A stretch of 64,000 nucleotides of DNA from Thioclava indica (lineage in GTDB: Bacteria; Pseudomonadota; Alphaproteobacteria; Rhodobacterales; Rhodobacteraceae), in NCBI RefSeq assembly GCF_000714545.1, contig NZ_AUNB01000011.1:22356-86355 (forward strand), in the 5' to 3' direction. Positions 19,739 through 27,446 of this stretch are shown here, one piece after another. Position numbers and translations under genes: made by a program. Every line of letters starts with the position of its first letter. Position 1 is the stretch's first letter. The notes beneath the pieces were generated by a model. It was not told the DNA's origin and made no database searches. It was given only the letters and a program-made list of their open reading frames with translations.

Positions 19739-20943
19739 TCGTATTGCTCCCGATATTTGCGCACGATCCAGAGCGCGAAGATGTTAAGACCCAGCGTGAT
19801 GACAAAGAGCGTCATAGCCAGCGAAAAAGCCACCAGCGCCTCGGGGGAGGCGAAATCGGCGTCCCCGGTCAACTGGCTGACGATCTTGGCGGTTACGGTG
19901 GTCATCGCGTCAAACGGGTTGAGCGAAAGCCTTGCCGCAGCGCCTGCGCCAAGCACGACGATCATCGTCTCGCCAATCGCGCGCGAGGCCGCGAGCAGAA
20001 TGGCCCCGACGATGCCGGGTAGGGCGGCTGGCAAGATCACCTGCTTGATGGTTTCCGATTTCGTGGCGCCCAGACCGTAAGACCCATCACGCAGGCTTTG
20101 CGGCACGGCGTTGATGATGTCATCCGATAGCGAGGATACGAAGGGGATCAGCATGATGCCCATCACCAACCCTGCGGTCATAACTGCGGTGCCGGCATGC
20201 ATCCAGCCATTCTCGGCAATTGCTGCCGTCGGGCCGTTCGGGCCGAAGATCGACATCAGGAACGGGCCGACGGTGAGCAGGGCGAACAGACCGTAGACGA
20301 TGGTGGGGATCCCGGCGAGAATTTCGAGCAGCGGCTTGATCGCGCTGCGCACTGGATGCGAGGCATATTCCGACAGATAAACGGCCGCATAAAGACCAAT
20401 CGGCACCGCGACCAGCAACGCGATAAACGAGATATAGAGCGTGCCCCAAAGCAGCGGCAGCATACCCAGCTCGGATCCGCCGCCAAAGCTTGGCGTCCAG
20501 TTCAGGCCGAAGAAGAACTCTTTGATCGGGTAAAGATTGAAGAACTCGACCGTATTGAAAATAAGCGACAAAACGATGCCGACCGTAGTGAGGATCGCGA
20601 CGCTCGCTGCCGCAATCAGCAGGCCACGCACCCCCGTTTCGACGGCATTGCGTGCGCGAAACTCGGGGCTGACCAGACGCAGGCTAAGGGCGAGGCCGAT
20701 CAATGTCGCGAGAAGCGTTGCCACAGTCAGGATCATGCCAGTGGCATTCAGGGCGAGCAGCAGAACGAACAGTACCAAGGCGGGGAGAAAGGCGGACATC
20801 GCAACAAGCGCGCCCGCGTAGGATGGCAGGGAGTGGAGCCGTCGGCGGTCTCCGTCCACCGAACTAAGCGCCCGCGACCGCCCCATCACAAAGCCCGCAC
20901 CTGTCAGCGCCAGCACGATTACGAAGATCCAGAAAACAGGCAT
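19735..20943 (-). CDS. pstC: Phosphate ABC transporter permease PstC
   Basis: PstC is the second channel subunit of the phosphate importer. The 402-residue protein has two or three hydrophobic helices in an N-terminal extension (MPVFWIFVIVLALTGAGF, then YAGALVAMSAFLPALVLF), and then the canonical permease core with LLEILAGIPTIVYG and the coupling loop GSYGLGATKSETIKQVILP. The core loop confirms subunit identity. pstS ends 95 bp upstream, the gap holding a hairpin; pstA follows by a 4-nt overlap. Confidence 0.94.
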   Translation of the reverse strand: MPVFWIFVIVLALTGAGFVMGRSRALSSVDGDRRRLHSLPSYAGALVAMSAFLPALVLFVLLLALNATGMILTVATLLATLIGLALSLRLVSPEFRARNAVETGVRGLLIAAASVAILTTVGIVLSLIFNTVEFFNLYPIKEFFFGLNWTPSFGGGSELGMLPLLWGTLYISFIALLVAVPIGLYAAVYLSEYASHPVRSAIKPLLEILAGIPTIVYGLFALLTVGPFLMSIFGPNGPTAAIAENGWMHAGTAVMTAGLVMGIMLIPFVSSLSDDIINAVPQSLRDGSYGLGATKSETIKQVILPAALPGIVGAILLAASRAIGETMIVVLGAGAAARLSLNPFDAMTTVTAKIVSQLTGDADFASPEALVAFSLAMTLFVITLGLNIFALWIVRKYREQYE

Positions 20944-20984
20944 ATGCCTCGCCTTTGTCTTGGAAAAGGTCCTAAAAGGGCGGT

Positions 20985-21009
20985 GGGGGCGACGGAATAT
21001 GCCGCCCCC
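20985..21009 (-). promoter_or_regulatory. Hairpin in the pstS-pstC intercistronic gap
   Basis: Arms GGGGGCG and CGCCCCC (20985-20991 and 21003-21009) make a 7-bp GC stem after the pstS stop, followed on the minus strand by ACCGCCCTTTT, a weak U-rich tail. Such a structure between a binding-protein gene and its permease genes often stabilises the upstream mRNA or partly terminates, so PstS would be made in excess over PstC/PstA. Confidence 0.5.
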
Positions 21010-21038
21010 GAAGCCGCGTCATGAAACGCGGATCCTGA

Positions 21039-22070
21039 TTATTGCATCGTGGTTTCGTTTGCCACGGCGTCTTGCGTCTGGGCCAGTTCCGGGTCCGAAA
21101 CGAGACCGTATTGCGCCAGCGGGCCGTCAGAGCCGGCCATGTCGTCAGAGACGAAGAACTCGGCATACTCTTTCAGGCCGGGGATCTCGCCGATATGCGC
21201 TTTCTTGACGTAGAAGTAGAGCGGGCGCGAAACCGGGTAGCTGCCATCGGCGATGGTCGCGGTCGAGGGCGCGATGCCCGACATGGTCGCGACTTTAAGC
21301 TTGTCGGTATTGTTTTCGTAGAACGCCAGACCGAAGACACCAACGCCATCCGGGTTAGAGGCGATCCGCGCAAGGGTTTCGGTGTAGTCGCCGTCGATAT
21401 CCACAGCCTTGCCGTCGGTGCGCACTTTCATGCAAGCTTTCGAGGCGGCTTTGTCGTCCATGCCTTCGGCCTTGTAGGCTTCGAACGCGCCGGTGGCTTC
21501 GCAGCCAGCTTCGAGGACTTTCTCTTCAAAGACTTCACGGGTTCCGTGCTTGGTGCCGGGGATAAACGCCATGATGTCGGCATCGGGAAGGTTCGCGTTA
21601 AATTCGTTCCATTTGCCGTAGGTGTTGTCGACGAGCTTGCCGTCTTTCATCACTTTCGCGCCAAGCGCGTTATACAGGTCGGCGGGTTCGAAGGCGGTGA
21701 AGGCCGGGCCATCTTTTTGGCTGGCGAAGACGATGCCATCATAGCCGATGCGGACTTCCATGATGTCTTTCACGCCGTTTTCAGCGCAGGTGGCGATTTC
21801 TTTGTCTTTGATTTTGCGCGAGGCGTTGGCGATGTCGATCGAGTTCTCGCCCACACCTTCGCAGAAGCGCTTGAGGCCAGACGAAGACCCGCCCGATTCC
21901 ACCACCGGGGTCGGGAAGTCGAAGTTTTCACCGAAGGCTTCGGCAACGATCGAGGCATAGGGCAGCACGGTCGAGGAGCCAGCGATCTGGATATTGTCGC
22001 GGGCCAGAGCTGCGGTGCCGGAAGCTGCAAGCAGGGCAATCGCCGAGGCGGTGAGGGTGACGGATTTCAT
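21039..22070 (-). CDS. pstS: Phosphate ABC transporter periplasmic substrate-binding protein PstS
   Basis: PstS captures phosphate in the periplasm and delivers it to PstCA. The 343-residue precursor has a clean Sec signal peptide, MKSVTLTASAIALLAASGTA then ALA before RDNIQIAGSSTVLPY. The mature N-terminus carries the phosphate-binding GSSTVLPYASI loop, and a second ligand loop ESGGSSSGLKRFCEG follows. It is the first gene of the leftward pst-phoU-phoB operon and a Pho box lies about 85-102 bp upstream of its start. Confidence 0.96.
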   Translation of the reverse strand: MKSVTLTASAIALLAASGTAALARDNIQIAGSSTVLPYASIVAEAFGENFDFPTPVVESGGSSSGLKRFCEGVGENSIDIANASRKIKDKEIATCAENGVKDIMEVRIGYDGIVFASQKDGPAFTAFEPADLYNALGAKVMKDGKLVDNTYGKWNEFNANLPDADIMAFIPGTKHGTREVFEEKVLEAGCEATGAFEAYKAEGMDDKAASKACMKVRTDGKAVDIDGDYTETLARIASNPDGVGVFGLAFYENNTDKLKVATMSGIAPSTATIADGSYPVSRPLYFYVKKAHIGEIPGLKEYAEFFVSDDMAGSDGPLAQYGLVSDPELAQTQDAVANETTMQ

Positions 22071-22154
22071 GTGTTACTCCCAGTGTTCAGTTGCGGGCCT
22101 TCGCGGCCTTGCTGGCGTCGTATTGGGCTTGCGTGACGCTTATGCGAAGGGAAT

Positions 22155-22172
22155 GTAACAGTTGCGTGACAA
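22155..22172 (-). promoter_or_regulatory. Pho box (PhoB operator) upstream of pstS
   Basis: On the minus strand TTGTCACGCAACTGTTAC reads as two 7-bp direct half-sites, TTGTCAC and CTGTTAC, separated by 4 bp, the 11-bp periodicity of the classical CTGTCAT-N4-CTGTCAT Pho box. It lies 85 bp upstream of the pstS start on the coding strand. PhoB, encoded at the far end of the same operon, would act here. Confidence 0.8.
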
Positions 22173-22380
22173 TGTTCGCGGATGTGAGCACGGCGCAGGG
22201 GGTGGGGCCGCTCAGCCAAAGATTTAGCGTGGAGTTTCAGTTGTTTACTGATGAAAAAAGGTCTCTATGACGCACGGAATGTGATTACGCAGAGAGATGG
22301 TTAATCAAATATTGATGTTAAGTGTTTGTAATTGCTTGCATTTTAATGAAAGCAACCTTGCGCTTGGCGGTGTTTTTGCG

Positions 22381-22501
22381 TAAACCTATCTCACCGGCCA
22401 GGATGGCCAGATCCGATATACAGTTTCACGTGTGGTGCGTTACGGGAGCACGTGGGTGGCAGAGGGTTCTGGTAGGGGTGCCGGAACCCTCTTTGTCTTT
22501 T
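22381..22501 (+). ncRNA. Candidate small RNA divergent from pstS (5' end uncertain)
   Basis: The 452-bp gap between pstS and the EVE gene has no convincing coding frame, yet the plus strand carries a strong intrinsic terminator at 22461-22501. No rightward gene lies upstream that could use it, because pstS runs leftward. A short rightward transcript is the simplest reading. Its 5' end is a guess: TTGCGC at 22358 with TAAACC 17 bp downstream is a weak promoter candidate, and an inverted repeat TTGCTT/AAGCAA at 22332-22355 sits just before it. It matches no RNA family I recognise. Confidence 0.35.
22461..22501 (+). terminator. Rho-independent terminator on the plus strand
   Basis: A 12-bp stem, AGAGGGTTCTGG paired with CCGGAACCCTCT (one G-T pair), 8-nt loop, followed by TTTGTCTTTT. 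On the opposite strand no T-tract follows, so it acts rightward. It is the main evidence for a small transcript here. Confidence 0.75.
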
Positions 22502-22522
22502 CAAAGGGGGCGTATCTAATTC

Positions 22523-22945
22523 CTACTCGGGATCGACGCCGCCCAGATCGCAGACGATCTTCCATTCTTTCTCGGTCACAGGCTGCACTGAAAGCCGCAT
22601 TGAAGTCACCAGCGACATTTCCGTCAAACGCGGATCATCTTTGACCTCGGCCAGCGTAACAGGGCGCTTGAACGGTTTGACCGCCTTGATATCAACGCAA
22701 TCCCAGCGCGGATCATCGGTGGTGCTATCAGGATGGCTGAGCGCACAAACCTCGACAATGCCGACGACCTCTTTGCCGATATTGGAGTGATAGAAGAACG
22801 CGCGATCCCCGATTTTCATTTCACGCATGTTGTTGCGCGCCAGATAATTGCGGATTCCGTCCCATTCCTCACCAGCCTCGCCTTTGGCGACCTGCTGATC
22901 CCATGACCATTTGTTGGGTTCGGATTTGAACAGCCAGTAACGCAT
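22523..22945 (-). CDS. EVE domain-containing protein
   Basis: A 140-residue single-domain EVE protein (PUA-like fold that binds modified bases in DNA or RNA). It begins MRYWLFKSEPNKWSWDQQ, the conserved opening of the family, with the aromatic-cage region GIRNYLARNNMREMKIGDRAFFYHSN and the later block RWDCVDIKAVKPFKRPVTL. The start at 22945 is chosen because it matches the family N-terminus and overlaps the upstream stop by 1 nt (TGATG); longer starts lie in yciI. Stand-alone EVE proteins are widespread; a specific role is not known. Confidence 0.9.
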   Translation of the reverse strand: MRYWLFKSEPNKWSWDQQVAKGEAGEEWDGIRNYLARNNMREMKIGDRAFFYHSNIGKEVVGIVEVCALSHPDSTTDDPRWDCVDIKAVKPFKRPVTLAEVKDDPRLTEMSLVTSMRLSVQPVTEKEWKIVCDLGGVDPE

Positions 22946-23214
22946 CAGCCCACTACCTTCTTCCATTCCTGAATACTGACATCGGCGAATAGTCCGGCCT
23001 TGGCGTAGGGGTCATTCGTGGCCCACTCGCGCGCGGCGTCAAGGCTGTCGAGCGCGAGGATCACTAACGAGCCACACATCTCGCCCGCCTCAATAAACGG
23101 CCCGGCCATAAACACCACGCCCGTTTCGGCGATATAGGCCAGATGAGCGTCGCGGTTATCCTTGCGGATTTGGATCGCGCCGGGTTTGTCGCGGCAGATC
23201 AGGGCAAAATACAT
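22945..23214 (-). CDS. YciI family protein
   Basis: An 89-residue ferredoxin-like alpha/beta-barrel protein of the YCII family. The conserved histidine-aspartate pair is visible in the N-terminal half (DNRDAHLAYI), followed by VFMAGPF and the C-terminal DPYAKAGLFADVSIQEWKKVVG typical of the family. Most members have no defined reaction. It lies 1 nt after gpsA and overlaps the EVE gene by 1 nt, in the leftward tsaD-gpsA-yciI-EVE operon often seen in this order. Confidence 0.9.
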   Translation of the reverse strand: MYFALICRDKPGAIQIRKDNRDAHLAYIAETGVVFMAGPFIEAGEMCGSLVILALDSLDAAREWATNDPYAKAGLFADVSIQEWKKVVG

Positions 23215-23215
23215 A

Positions 23216-24172
23216 TCATTCCTCCTTCAAAGGTCGTGCGAGCAATGCCTCGACGGCCTCGGGCACGCTGATTTTCTGTTCCGTCAAGGCCGTGACCATG
23301 GTAGCAATAGGCATCTCGATATCGCGGCTTTGCGCCAGTTTAGACACTGCTTTGGCTGTGGCGACCCCTTCAACCGTAATTGCGGGATCAAAGGGTTCGT
23401 TGGCGCCAAGTGCATGACCAAGTTTGAAGTTGCGCGATTGGGTTGAGGTGCAGGTCAGCACAAGATCGCCGAACCCCGATAGACCCGAAAGCGTTTCAGC
23501 GCGCGCGCCCAGCGTTGTTGCAATGCGCAGCATTTCGGCAAAGCCGCGCGTCATTAGCGCGGCACGTGCAGAATCGCCCAAGCCTGCGCCAATCACCGTT
23601 CCCGCCGCGATAGCGTAGACATTTTTAAGCGCGCCACCCAGTTCCGCGCCAATCGTATCGGTCGTGCGGTAAAGACGCAGGTTTGGCGTTGAAAGCGTAG
23701 CTTGCAGGCTTTCGGAGTGATCGGCGCAGGCCAGCGTCAGCGCTGTCGGCAAACCGCGCGCAATATCGGCAGCAAAGCTGGGACCGGTCAGAACGGCAGC
23801 GCGCGCGCCGGGGCAATGGGCGTGGATCAGGCCGGTTGACCCTTGGCCTGTGGCAATGTCGATCCCTTTTGAGCACGAGACCAGTGTTTTGCCGGAAAGC
23901 GCTTTGGCGTGAGCGTTTAGAAAACCACCCATTCGTTGCATCGGCATCGCGAGAAGCAGAGTATCCGCGCCGAAGGCATCGTTCAAATCCGCCGTGATAG
24001 AGACGTTTTTCGGCAGATTGACGCCCGGCAACCGTCGCGCATTGCTGTGCGATACCTGCATCTGCTGCGCATGCATTTCATCGCGCGCCCAAAGCGTCAC
24101 GGGGCCATTTTCAGCAAGGCTGACGGCAAGTGCAGTGCCAAAGGCACCCGCGCCGAGAACGGCAATACTCAT
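23216..24172 (-). CDS. gpsA: NAD(P)-dependent glycerol-3-phosphate dehydrogenase
   Basis: GpsA reduces dihydroxyacetone phosphate to sn-glycerol-3-phosphate for phospholipid synthesis. The 318-residue protein opens with the Rossmann motif [19 protein letters not shown] and contains the catalytic lysine region [12 protein letters not shown] and the substrate-binding block [16 protein letters not shown]. It overlaps tsaD by 4 nt at its start. Confidence 0.96.
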   Translation of the reverse strand: MSIAVLGAGAFGTALAVSLAENGPVTLWARDEMHAQQMQVSHSNARRLPGVNLPKNVSITADLNDAFGADTLLLAMPMQRMGGFLNAHAKALSGKTLVSCSKGIDIATGQGSTGLIHAHCPGARAAVLTGPSFAADIARGLPTALTLACADHSESLQATLSTPNLRLYRTTDTIGAELGGALKNVYAIAAGTVIGAGLGDSARAALMTRGFAEMLRIATTLGARAETLSGLSGFGDLVLTCTSTQSRNFKLGHALGANEPFDPAITVEGVATAKAVSKLAQSRDIEMPIATMVTALTEQKISVPEAVEALLARPLKEE

Positions 24173-25263
24173 GCTTTGGCTCCTTTTTTGCCTGATCCCA
24201 AAAGGGCAGGTGACGTCTGATCCAGCGGCCAGCGTGGGCGTGCTGCAAGATCCATCCCGTCGCGCGCACCTGCACGAAAGCGCTCAATCCCCGCATAGGC
24301 GATCATTGCTGCATTATCGGTGCAAAGGCGCAAGGGCGGCGCGAGGAATTCCGCGTCAAACTCTACGCAAACAGTCTCTAAGCTGGCACGAATGGCCTTA
24401 TTTGCCGCGACGCCTCCGGCGACGGCCAATGCGGGGCGCTTTGGTGCATATGCGAGATAATCTTGCAACGCCCGGCGTGACTTTTCCGCCAGAACATCTG
24501 CCACAGCCGCCTGAAACGAAGCGCAGAGATCGGCGCGTTGGGCGCGCGGCAGGCCGTCATGCTGGGCGATAATCTTGTCGCGCGCGCGCAAGACAGCCGT
24601 CTTGAGGCCGGAAAAGGACATATCACAGCCCGCTCTGTCGAGAAGCGGGCGCGGCAGAGAGATCGATTTGGGATCGCCCTTGGTGGCCTCGAGCTCAACT
24701 GCGGGGCCTCCGGGCTGGGGCAAGGCCAAAAGCTTGGCAACCTTGTCAAAGGCTTCGCCGGGGGCATCATCGATGGTGCCACCAAGACGGGTGAAGTCTC
24801 CGGGGCCCTTCGCGATCAAAAACTGGCAATGACCGCCTGAAACAAGCAGCATCAGATACGGAAAATCTAACCCATCGGTCAGGCGCGGCGTCAGCGCATG
24901 GCCGGCCAAATGGTTCACGCCAATCAGCGGCAGCCCGGCCCCCGCCGCAAGCCCCTTGGCGCACATCACCCCCGACATCACGCCGCCAATCAGCCCCGGC
25001 CCGGCAGTGACCGCGATCCCATCCAGCGCGTCCAGCCCGATCCCGGCTTGCTCCAGCGCCTCTTCGACGCAAAGATCCAGCTTTTCGGCATGCGCGCGCG
25101 CGGCTATTTCGGGAACGACGCCACCAAATGGCGCGTGCAACTCGGTTTGGCCCGCGACGACGGAGGACAGGATTTCATTTCCCTCGGGCGTGCTGCGTAC
25201 CACGGCGGCGGCGGTGTCGTCGCAGCTTGACTCGAGTCCAAGGAATGTAAGCGTCTGTGTCAT
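24169..25263 (-). CDS. tsaD: tRNA N6-threonylcarbamoyladenosine transferase TsaD
   Basis: TsaD completes t6A37 formation on ANN-decoding tRNAs, together with TsaB/TsaE/TsaC. The 364-residue protein has the ASKHA fold with [12 protein letters not shown] at the N-terminus, the metal-binding histidines in NHLAGHAL, the block GGHCQFL and the [10 protein letters not shown] nucleotide loop. I set the start at 25263 ([13 protein letters not shown]); a longer in-frame start lacks family match. It heads the leftward tsaD-gpsA-yciI-EVE operon and is divergent from hemD across 79 bp, a conserved pairing in alphaproteobacteria. Confidence 0.96.
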   Translation of the reverse strand: MTQTLTFLGLESSCDDTAAAVVRSTPEGNEILSSVVAGQTELHAPFGGVVPEIAARAHAEKLDLCVEEALEQAGIGLDALDGIAVTAGPGLIGGVMSGVMCAKGLAAGAGLPLIGVNHLAGHALTPRLTDGLDFPYLMLLVSGGHCQFLIAKGPGDFTRLGGTIDDAPGEAFDKVAKLLALPQPGGPAVELEATKGDPKSISLPRPLLDRAGCDMSFSGLKTAVLRARDKIIAQHDGLPRAQRADLCASFQAAVADVLAEKSRRALQDYLAYAPKRPALAVAGGVAANKAIRASLETVCVEFDAEFLAPPLRLCTDNAAMIAYAGIERFRAGARDGMDLAARPRWPLDQTSPALLGSGKKGAKA

Positions 25264-25342
25264 CAGGGCCGATGTTGCTTGAGCGTTGCTTCGCAGGTAA
25301 CACCGGGGAAGGGTCCACACAATCCCGAGGCGCATTTGGCAG

Positions 25343-26065
25343 ATGGGTGAGCGTATCGAAAAACCGATTCTGCTGCTGACGCGGCCGCGTGCGAGCTCCG
25401 AGGCGTTTGCGCGCCAGTTTCACGCGCGGTTTGGGGCTGATTGGCCGGTGATCATCTCGCCATTGCTTGAGATTGCGCCCTTGGATGCGACAATTCCTCC
25501 TGCTGACGCGCTGATCTTTACCTCACAACATGGTGTGAGCGCTTTTGCCGCGCGCGAGAACGCAGACGGGCGCATTGCCTATTGCGTTGGCGCGCGCACG
25601 GCGCAGGCGGCGCAAGCGGCGGGGTTCAAGGCGATCGCGGGCGAGGGGGGCGCAGAGGCGCTTGTGCCGGTGATTGCTGGCGAGCATCGAGGGGGCAGTT
25701 TGCTGCATGCGCGCGGCGAAGAGGTGGCGTTCGATGTCGCCAAAGCGCTTAATTTGGCTGGAATAGAGACGAAAACGGTCATTTTGTACCGTCAAAGATC
25801 TTTGCCACTCTCCGCAGAAGCGATCACCACACTTGAAGGTAAGGCGAGCGTGCTCGTTCCGCTTTTTTCACCCAATAGCGCGCGCGCATTTCAAGCGGCA
25901 TTGCCTGAAACCCATACGCCTCTATTCATTGCGGCGATCAGTGCAGCGGTGGCGAAAAGCTGTCTTCCGGCAGCCCATAATCGCATCGACGTGGCGCCTT
26001 CGCCGGATGCGAATGGGGTGCTGGAAGCCTTATCCTCTTTGCTGCGCGCGCAAATGGCGGGTTGA
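25343..26065 (+). CDS. hemD: Uroporphyrinogen-III synthase
   Basis: HemD closes and inverts hydroxymethylbilane to uroporphyrinogen III in heme, siroheme and bacteriochlorophyll synthesis. The 240-residue protein has two Rossmann-like lobes with the weakly conserved signatures [30 protein letters not shown] and [16 protein letters not shown] in the first, and [14 protein letters not shown] in the second. The family is poorly conserved, but the neighbours (tsaD divergent, mic60-like and hemY downstream) are exactly those of alphaproteobacterial hemD. Confidence 0.9.
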   Translation: MGERIEKPILLLTRPRASSEAFARQFHARFGADWPVIISPLLEIAPLDATIPPADALIFTSQHGVSAFAARENADGRIAYCVGARTAQAAQAAGFKAIAGEGGAEALVPVIAGEHRGGSLLHARGEEVAFDVAKALNLAGIETKTVILYRQRSLPLSAEAITTLEGKASVLVPLFSPNSARAFQAALPETHTPLFIAAISAAVAKSCLPAAHNRIDVAPSPDANGVLEALSSLLRAQMAG

Positions 26066-26137
26066 GCCGGGGGCGGCACCTCTCTAGATTGATGGAATAA
26101 CGCGAAATTTCGGCGCGAATCTTGGAGGGCGTGGCCA

Positions 26138-27436
26138 ATGGCAAAACCGAGAACCCGGAAACCGAAATCCGAGGATCTGCCAAATGATATCGTTGAAGAC
26201 GCTGAAGTTTCGGGCGTAGATCCAAAAGTCGACGTGAGCGAAGATACTCAGCCAGCGGGCAAGGATGAAACCGAGGTGGTGCTTGATAGCGCGGACACGG
26301 TGGCAGCTTCTGATGACTCTGTCGTGGCGGATGAGCCAATCATCACGCAAGATCCCGTTGATCCGCCTGAGGCCAGTGATGACGCCGTTGCCGAGACGGC
26401 AGATACCCCTCCAGAGGATCCACTAACTGAAGACGCGCCCACGGAAGACACGCCCAAGCCAGAGCCGGTGGTGCAGCCGCAAACCGTCACAGTGAAACGC
26501 GGGGGTTTCATGCCGCTATTGCTGGGTGGCGTCATTGCCGCGGTGGTCGGTGCGGGCGCTGCGATTTACACGCTCCCCAAGCTGCCGCCGCAATTTGCCG
26601 CATGGTTCCCTGCCGCGCCCGATAATGGGGCCAGCGCCGAACTGGAGGCCAAGCTCAGCGCGCAATCGGATAAGATCGACGCGCTTAGTTCGGAACTGGC
26701 GGAAATGAAATCGGCGCAACCGCCAGCGCCCGATTTGTCGGGTGTCCAAGGCGCGTTGGATCAGATCGGTTCAGAGGCGCGGGCGAATAAGGCGGCTTTG
26801 GATGCGCTCAAGGAACAAGTCTCGGGCTTGTCGGCGTCTGGATCTGCTTCGGATGCAACAGCGCAAGCGCAGATCGAGGCGGCTGCGAAGGCCGCGCAAG
26901 AGCGCATTGATCAGGCCGAGCAACAGGCAAAGCAGTTGCAAGATCAGTCTCAAACAGCGGCCAAGGCTGCGATGGCGCAAGCGGCCAGCGCGCGGATGAA
27001 AGCGGCACTTGATGCCGGCGCTCCGCTTGATCCGGCGCGGGCCGATTTGCAGGCGGCGGGCGTAACAATTCCGGCGGCGCTGAGTGGCGATGTGCCTTCG
27101 TTGCAATCTCTGCAAGCCAGCTTTCCCGAGGCTGCGCGGGCCGCTTTGGCGGCAGCACGCAAGGCGGATAGTGGTGCAAGCATCGGTGATAAGCTGGGGG
27201 CGTTTTTGCTGACCCAGACCGGCGCGCGGTCTTTGACGCCGCAAGAGGGTGATGGTCCGGATGCGGTGCTGTCGCGCGCTCAGGGCGATGTGAATACGGG
27301 TGATTTGGCAGCGGCCTTGACCGAGATCGCGAAATTGCCCGAAGCGGCGCAACCTGCATTGGCCGATTGGTCTGCGCAGGCGCAGGCACGGGTCGCGGCG
27401 CTGGATGCGGCCGGCCAGCTTGGCCAGAATCAATGA
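26138..27436 (+). CDS. Mitofilin/Mic60-like inner-membrane protein
   Basis: A 432-residue protein matching the alphaproteobacterial Mic60 (COG4223) layout. Residues 1-120 are a low-complexity acidic cytoplasmic segment rich in D, E, P and T. A single transmembrane helix follows near residues 123-145 (PLLLGGVIAAVVGAGAAIYTL). Residues about 165-290 form an Ala/Gln-rich coiled coil, and the C-terminal 130 residues resemble the mitofilin domain. Bacterial Mic60 homologues shape the inner membrane and contact outer-membrane BamA. The position between hemD and hemY is the known syntenic place. Identity rests on architecture and synteny more than on motif. Confidence 0.8.
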   Translation: MAKPRTRKPKSEDLPNDIVEDAEVSGVDPKVDVSEDTQPAGKDETEVVLDSADTVAASDDSVVADEPIITQDPVDPPEASDDAVAETADTPPEDPLTEDAPTEDTPKPEPVVQPQTVTVKRGGFMPLLLGGVIAAVVGAGAAIYTLPKLPPQFAAWFPAAPDNGASAELEAKLSAQSDKIDALSSELAEMKSAQPPAPDLSGVQGALDQIGSEARANKAALDALKEQVSGLSASGSASDATAQAQIEAAAKAAQERIDQAEQQAKQLQDQSQTAAKAAMAQAASARMKAALDAGAPLDPARADLQAAGVTIPAALSGDVPSLQSLQASFPEAARAALAAARKADSGASIGDKLGAFLLTQTGARSLTPQEGDGPDAVLSRAQGDVNTGDLAAALTEIAKLPEAAQPALADWSAQAQARVAALDAAGQLGQNQ

Positions 27437-27446
27437 GGAGCCGCAG

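Noticed and set aside
22421..22437. A third parS-like site (GTTTCACGTG)
   Set aside because: Only one half matches; the right half reads TGGTG instead of AAACA. Not a credible ParB site without binding data.
22322..22519. A 65-codon frame in the pstS-EVE gap
   Set aside because: It runs straight through a strong intrinsic terminator and lacks a ribosome site; a small RNA explains the region better.
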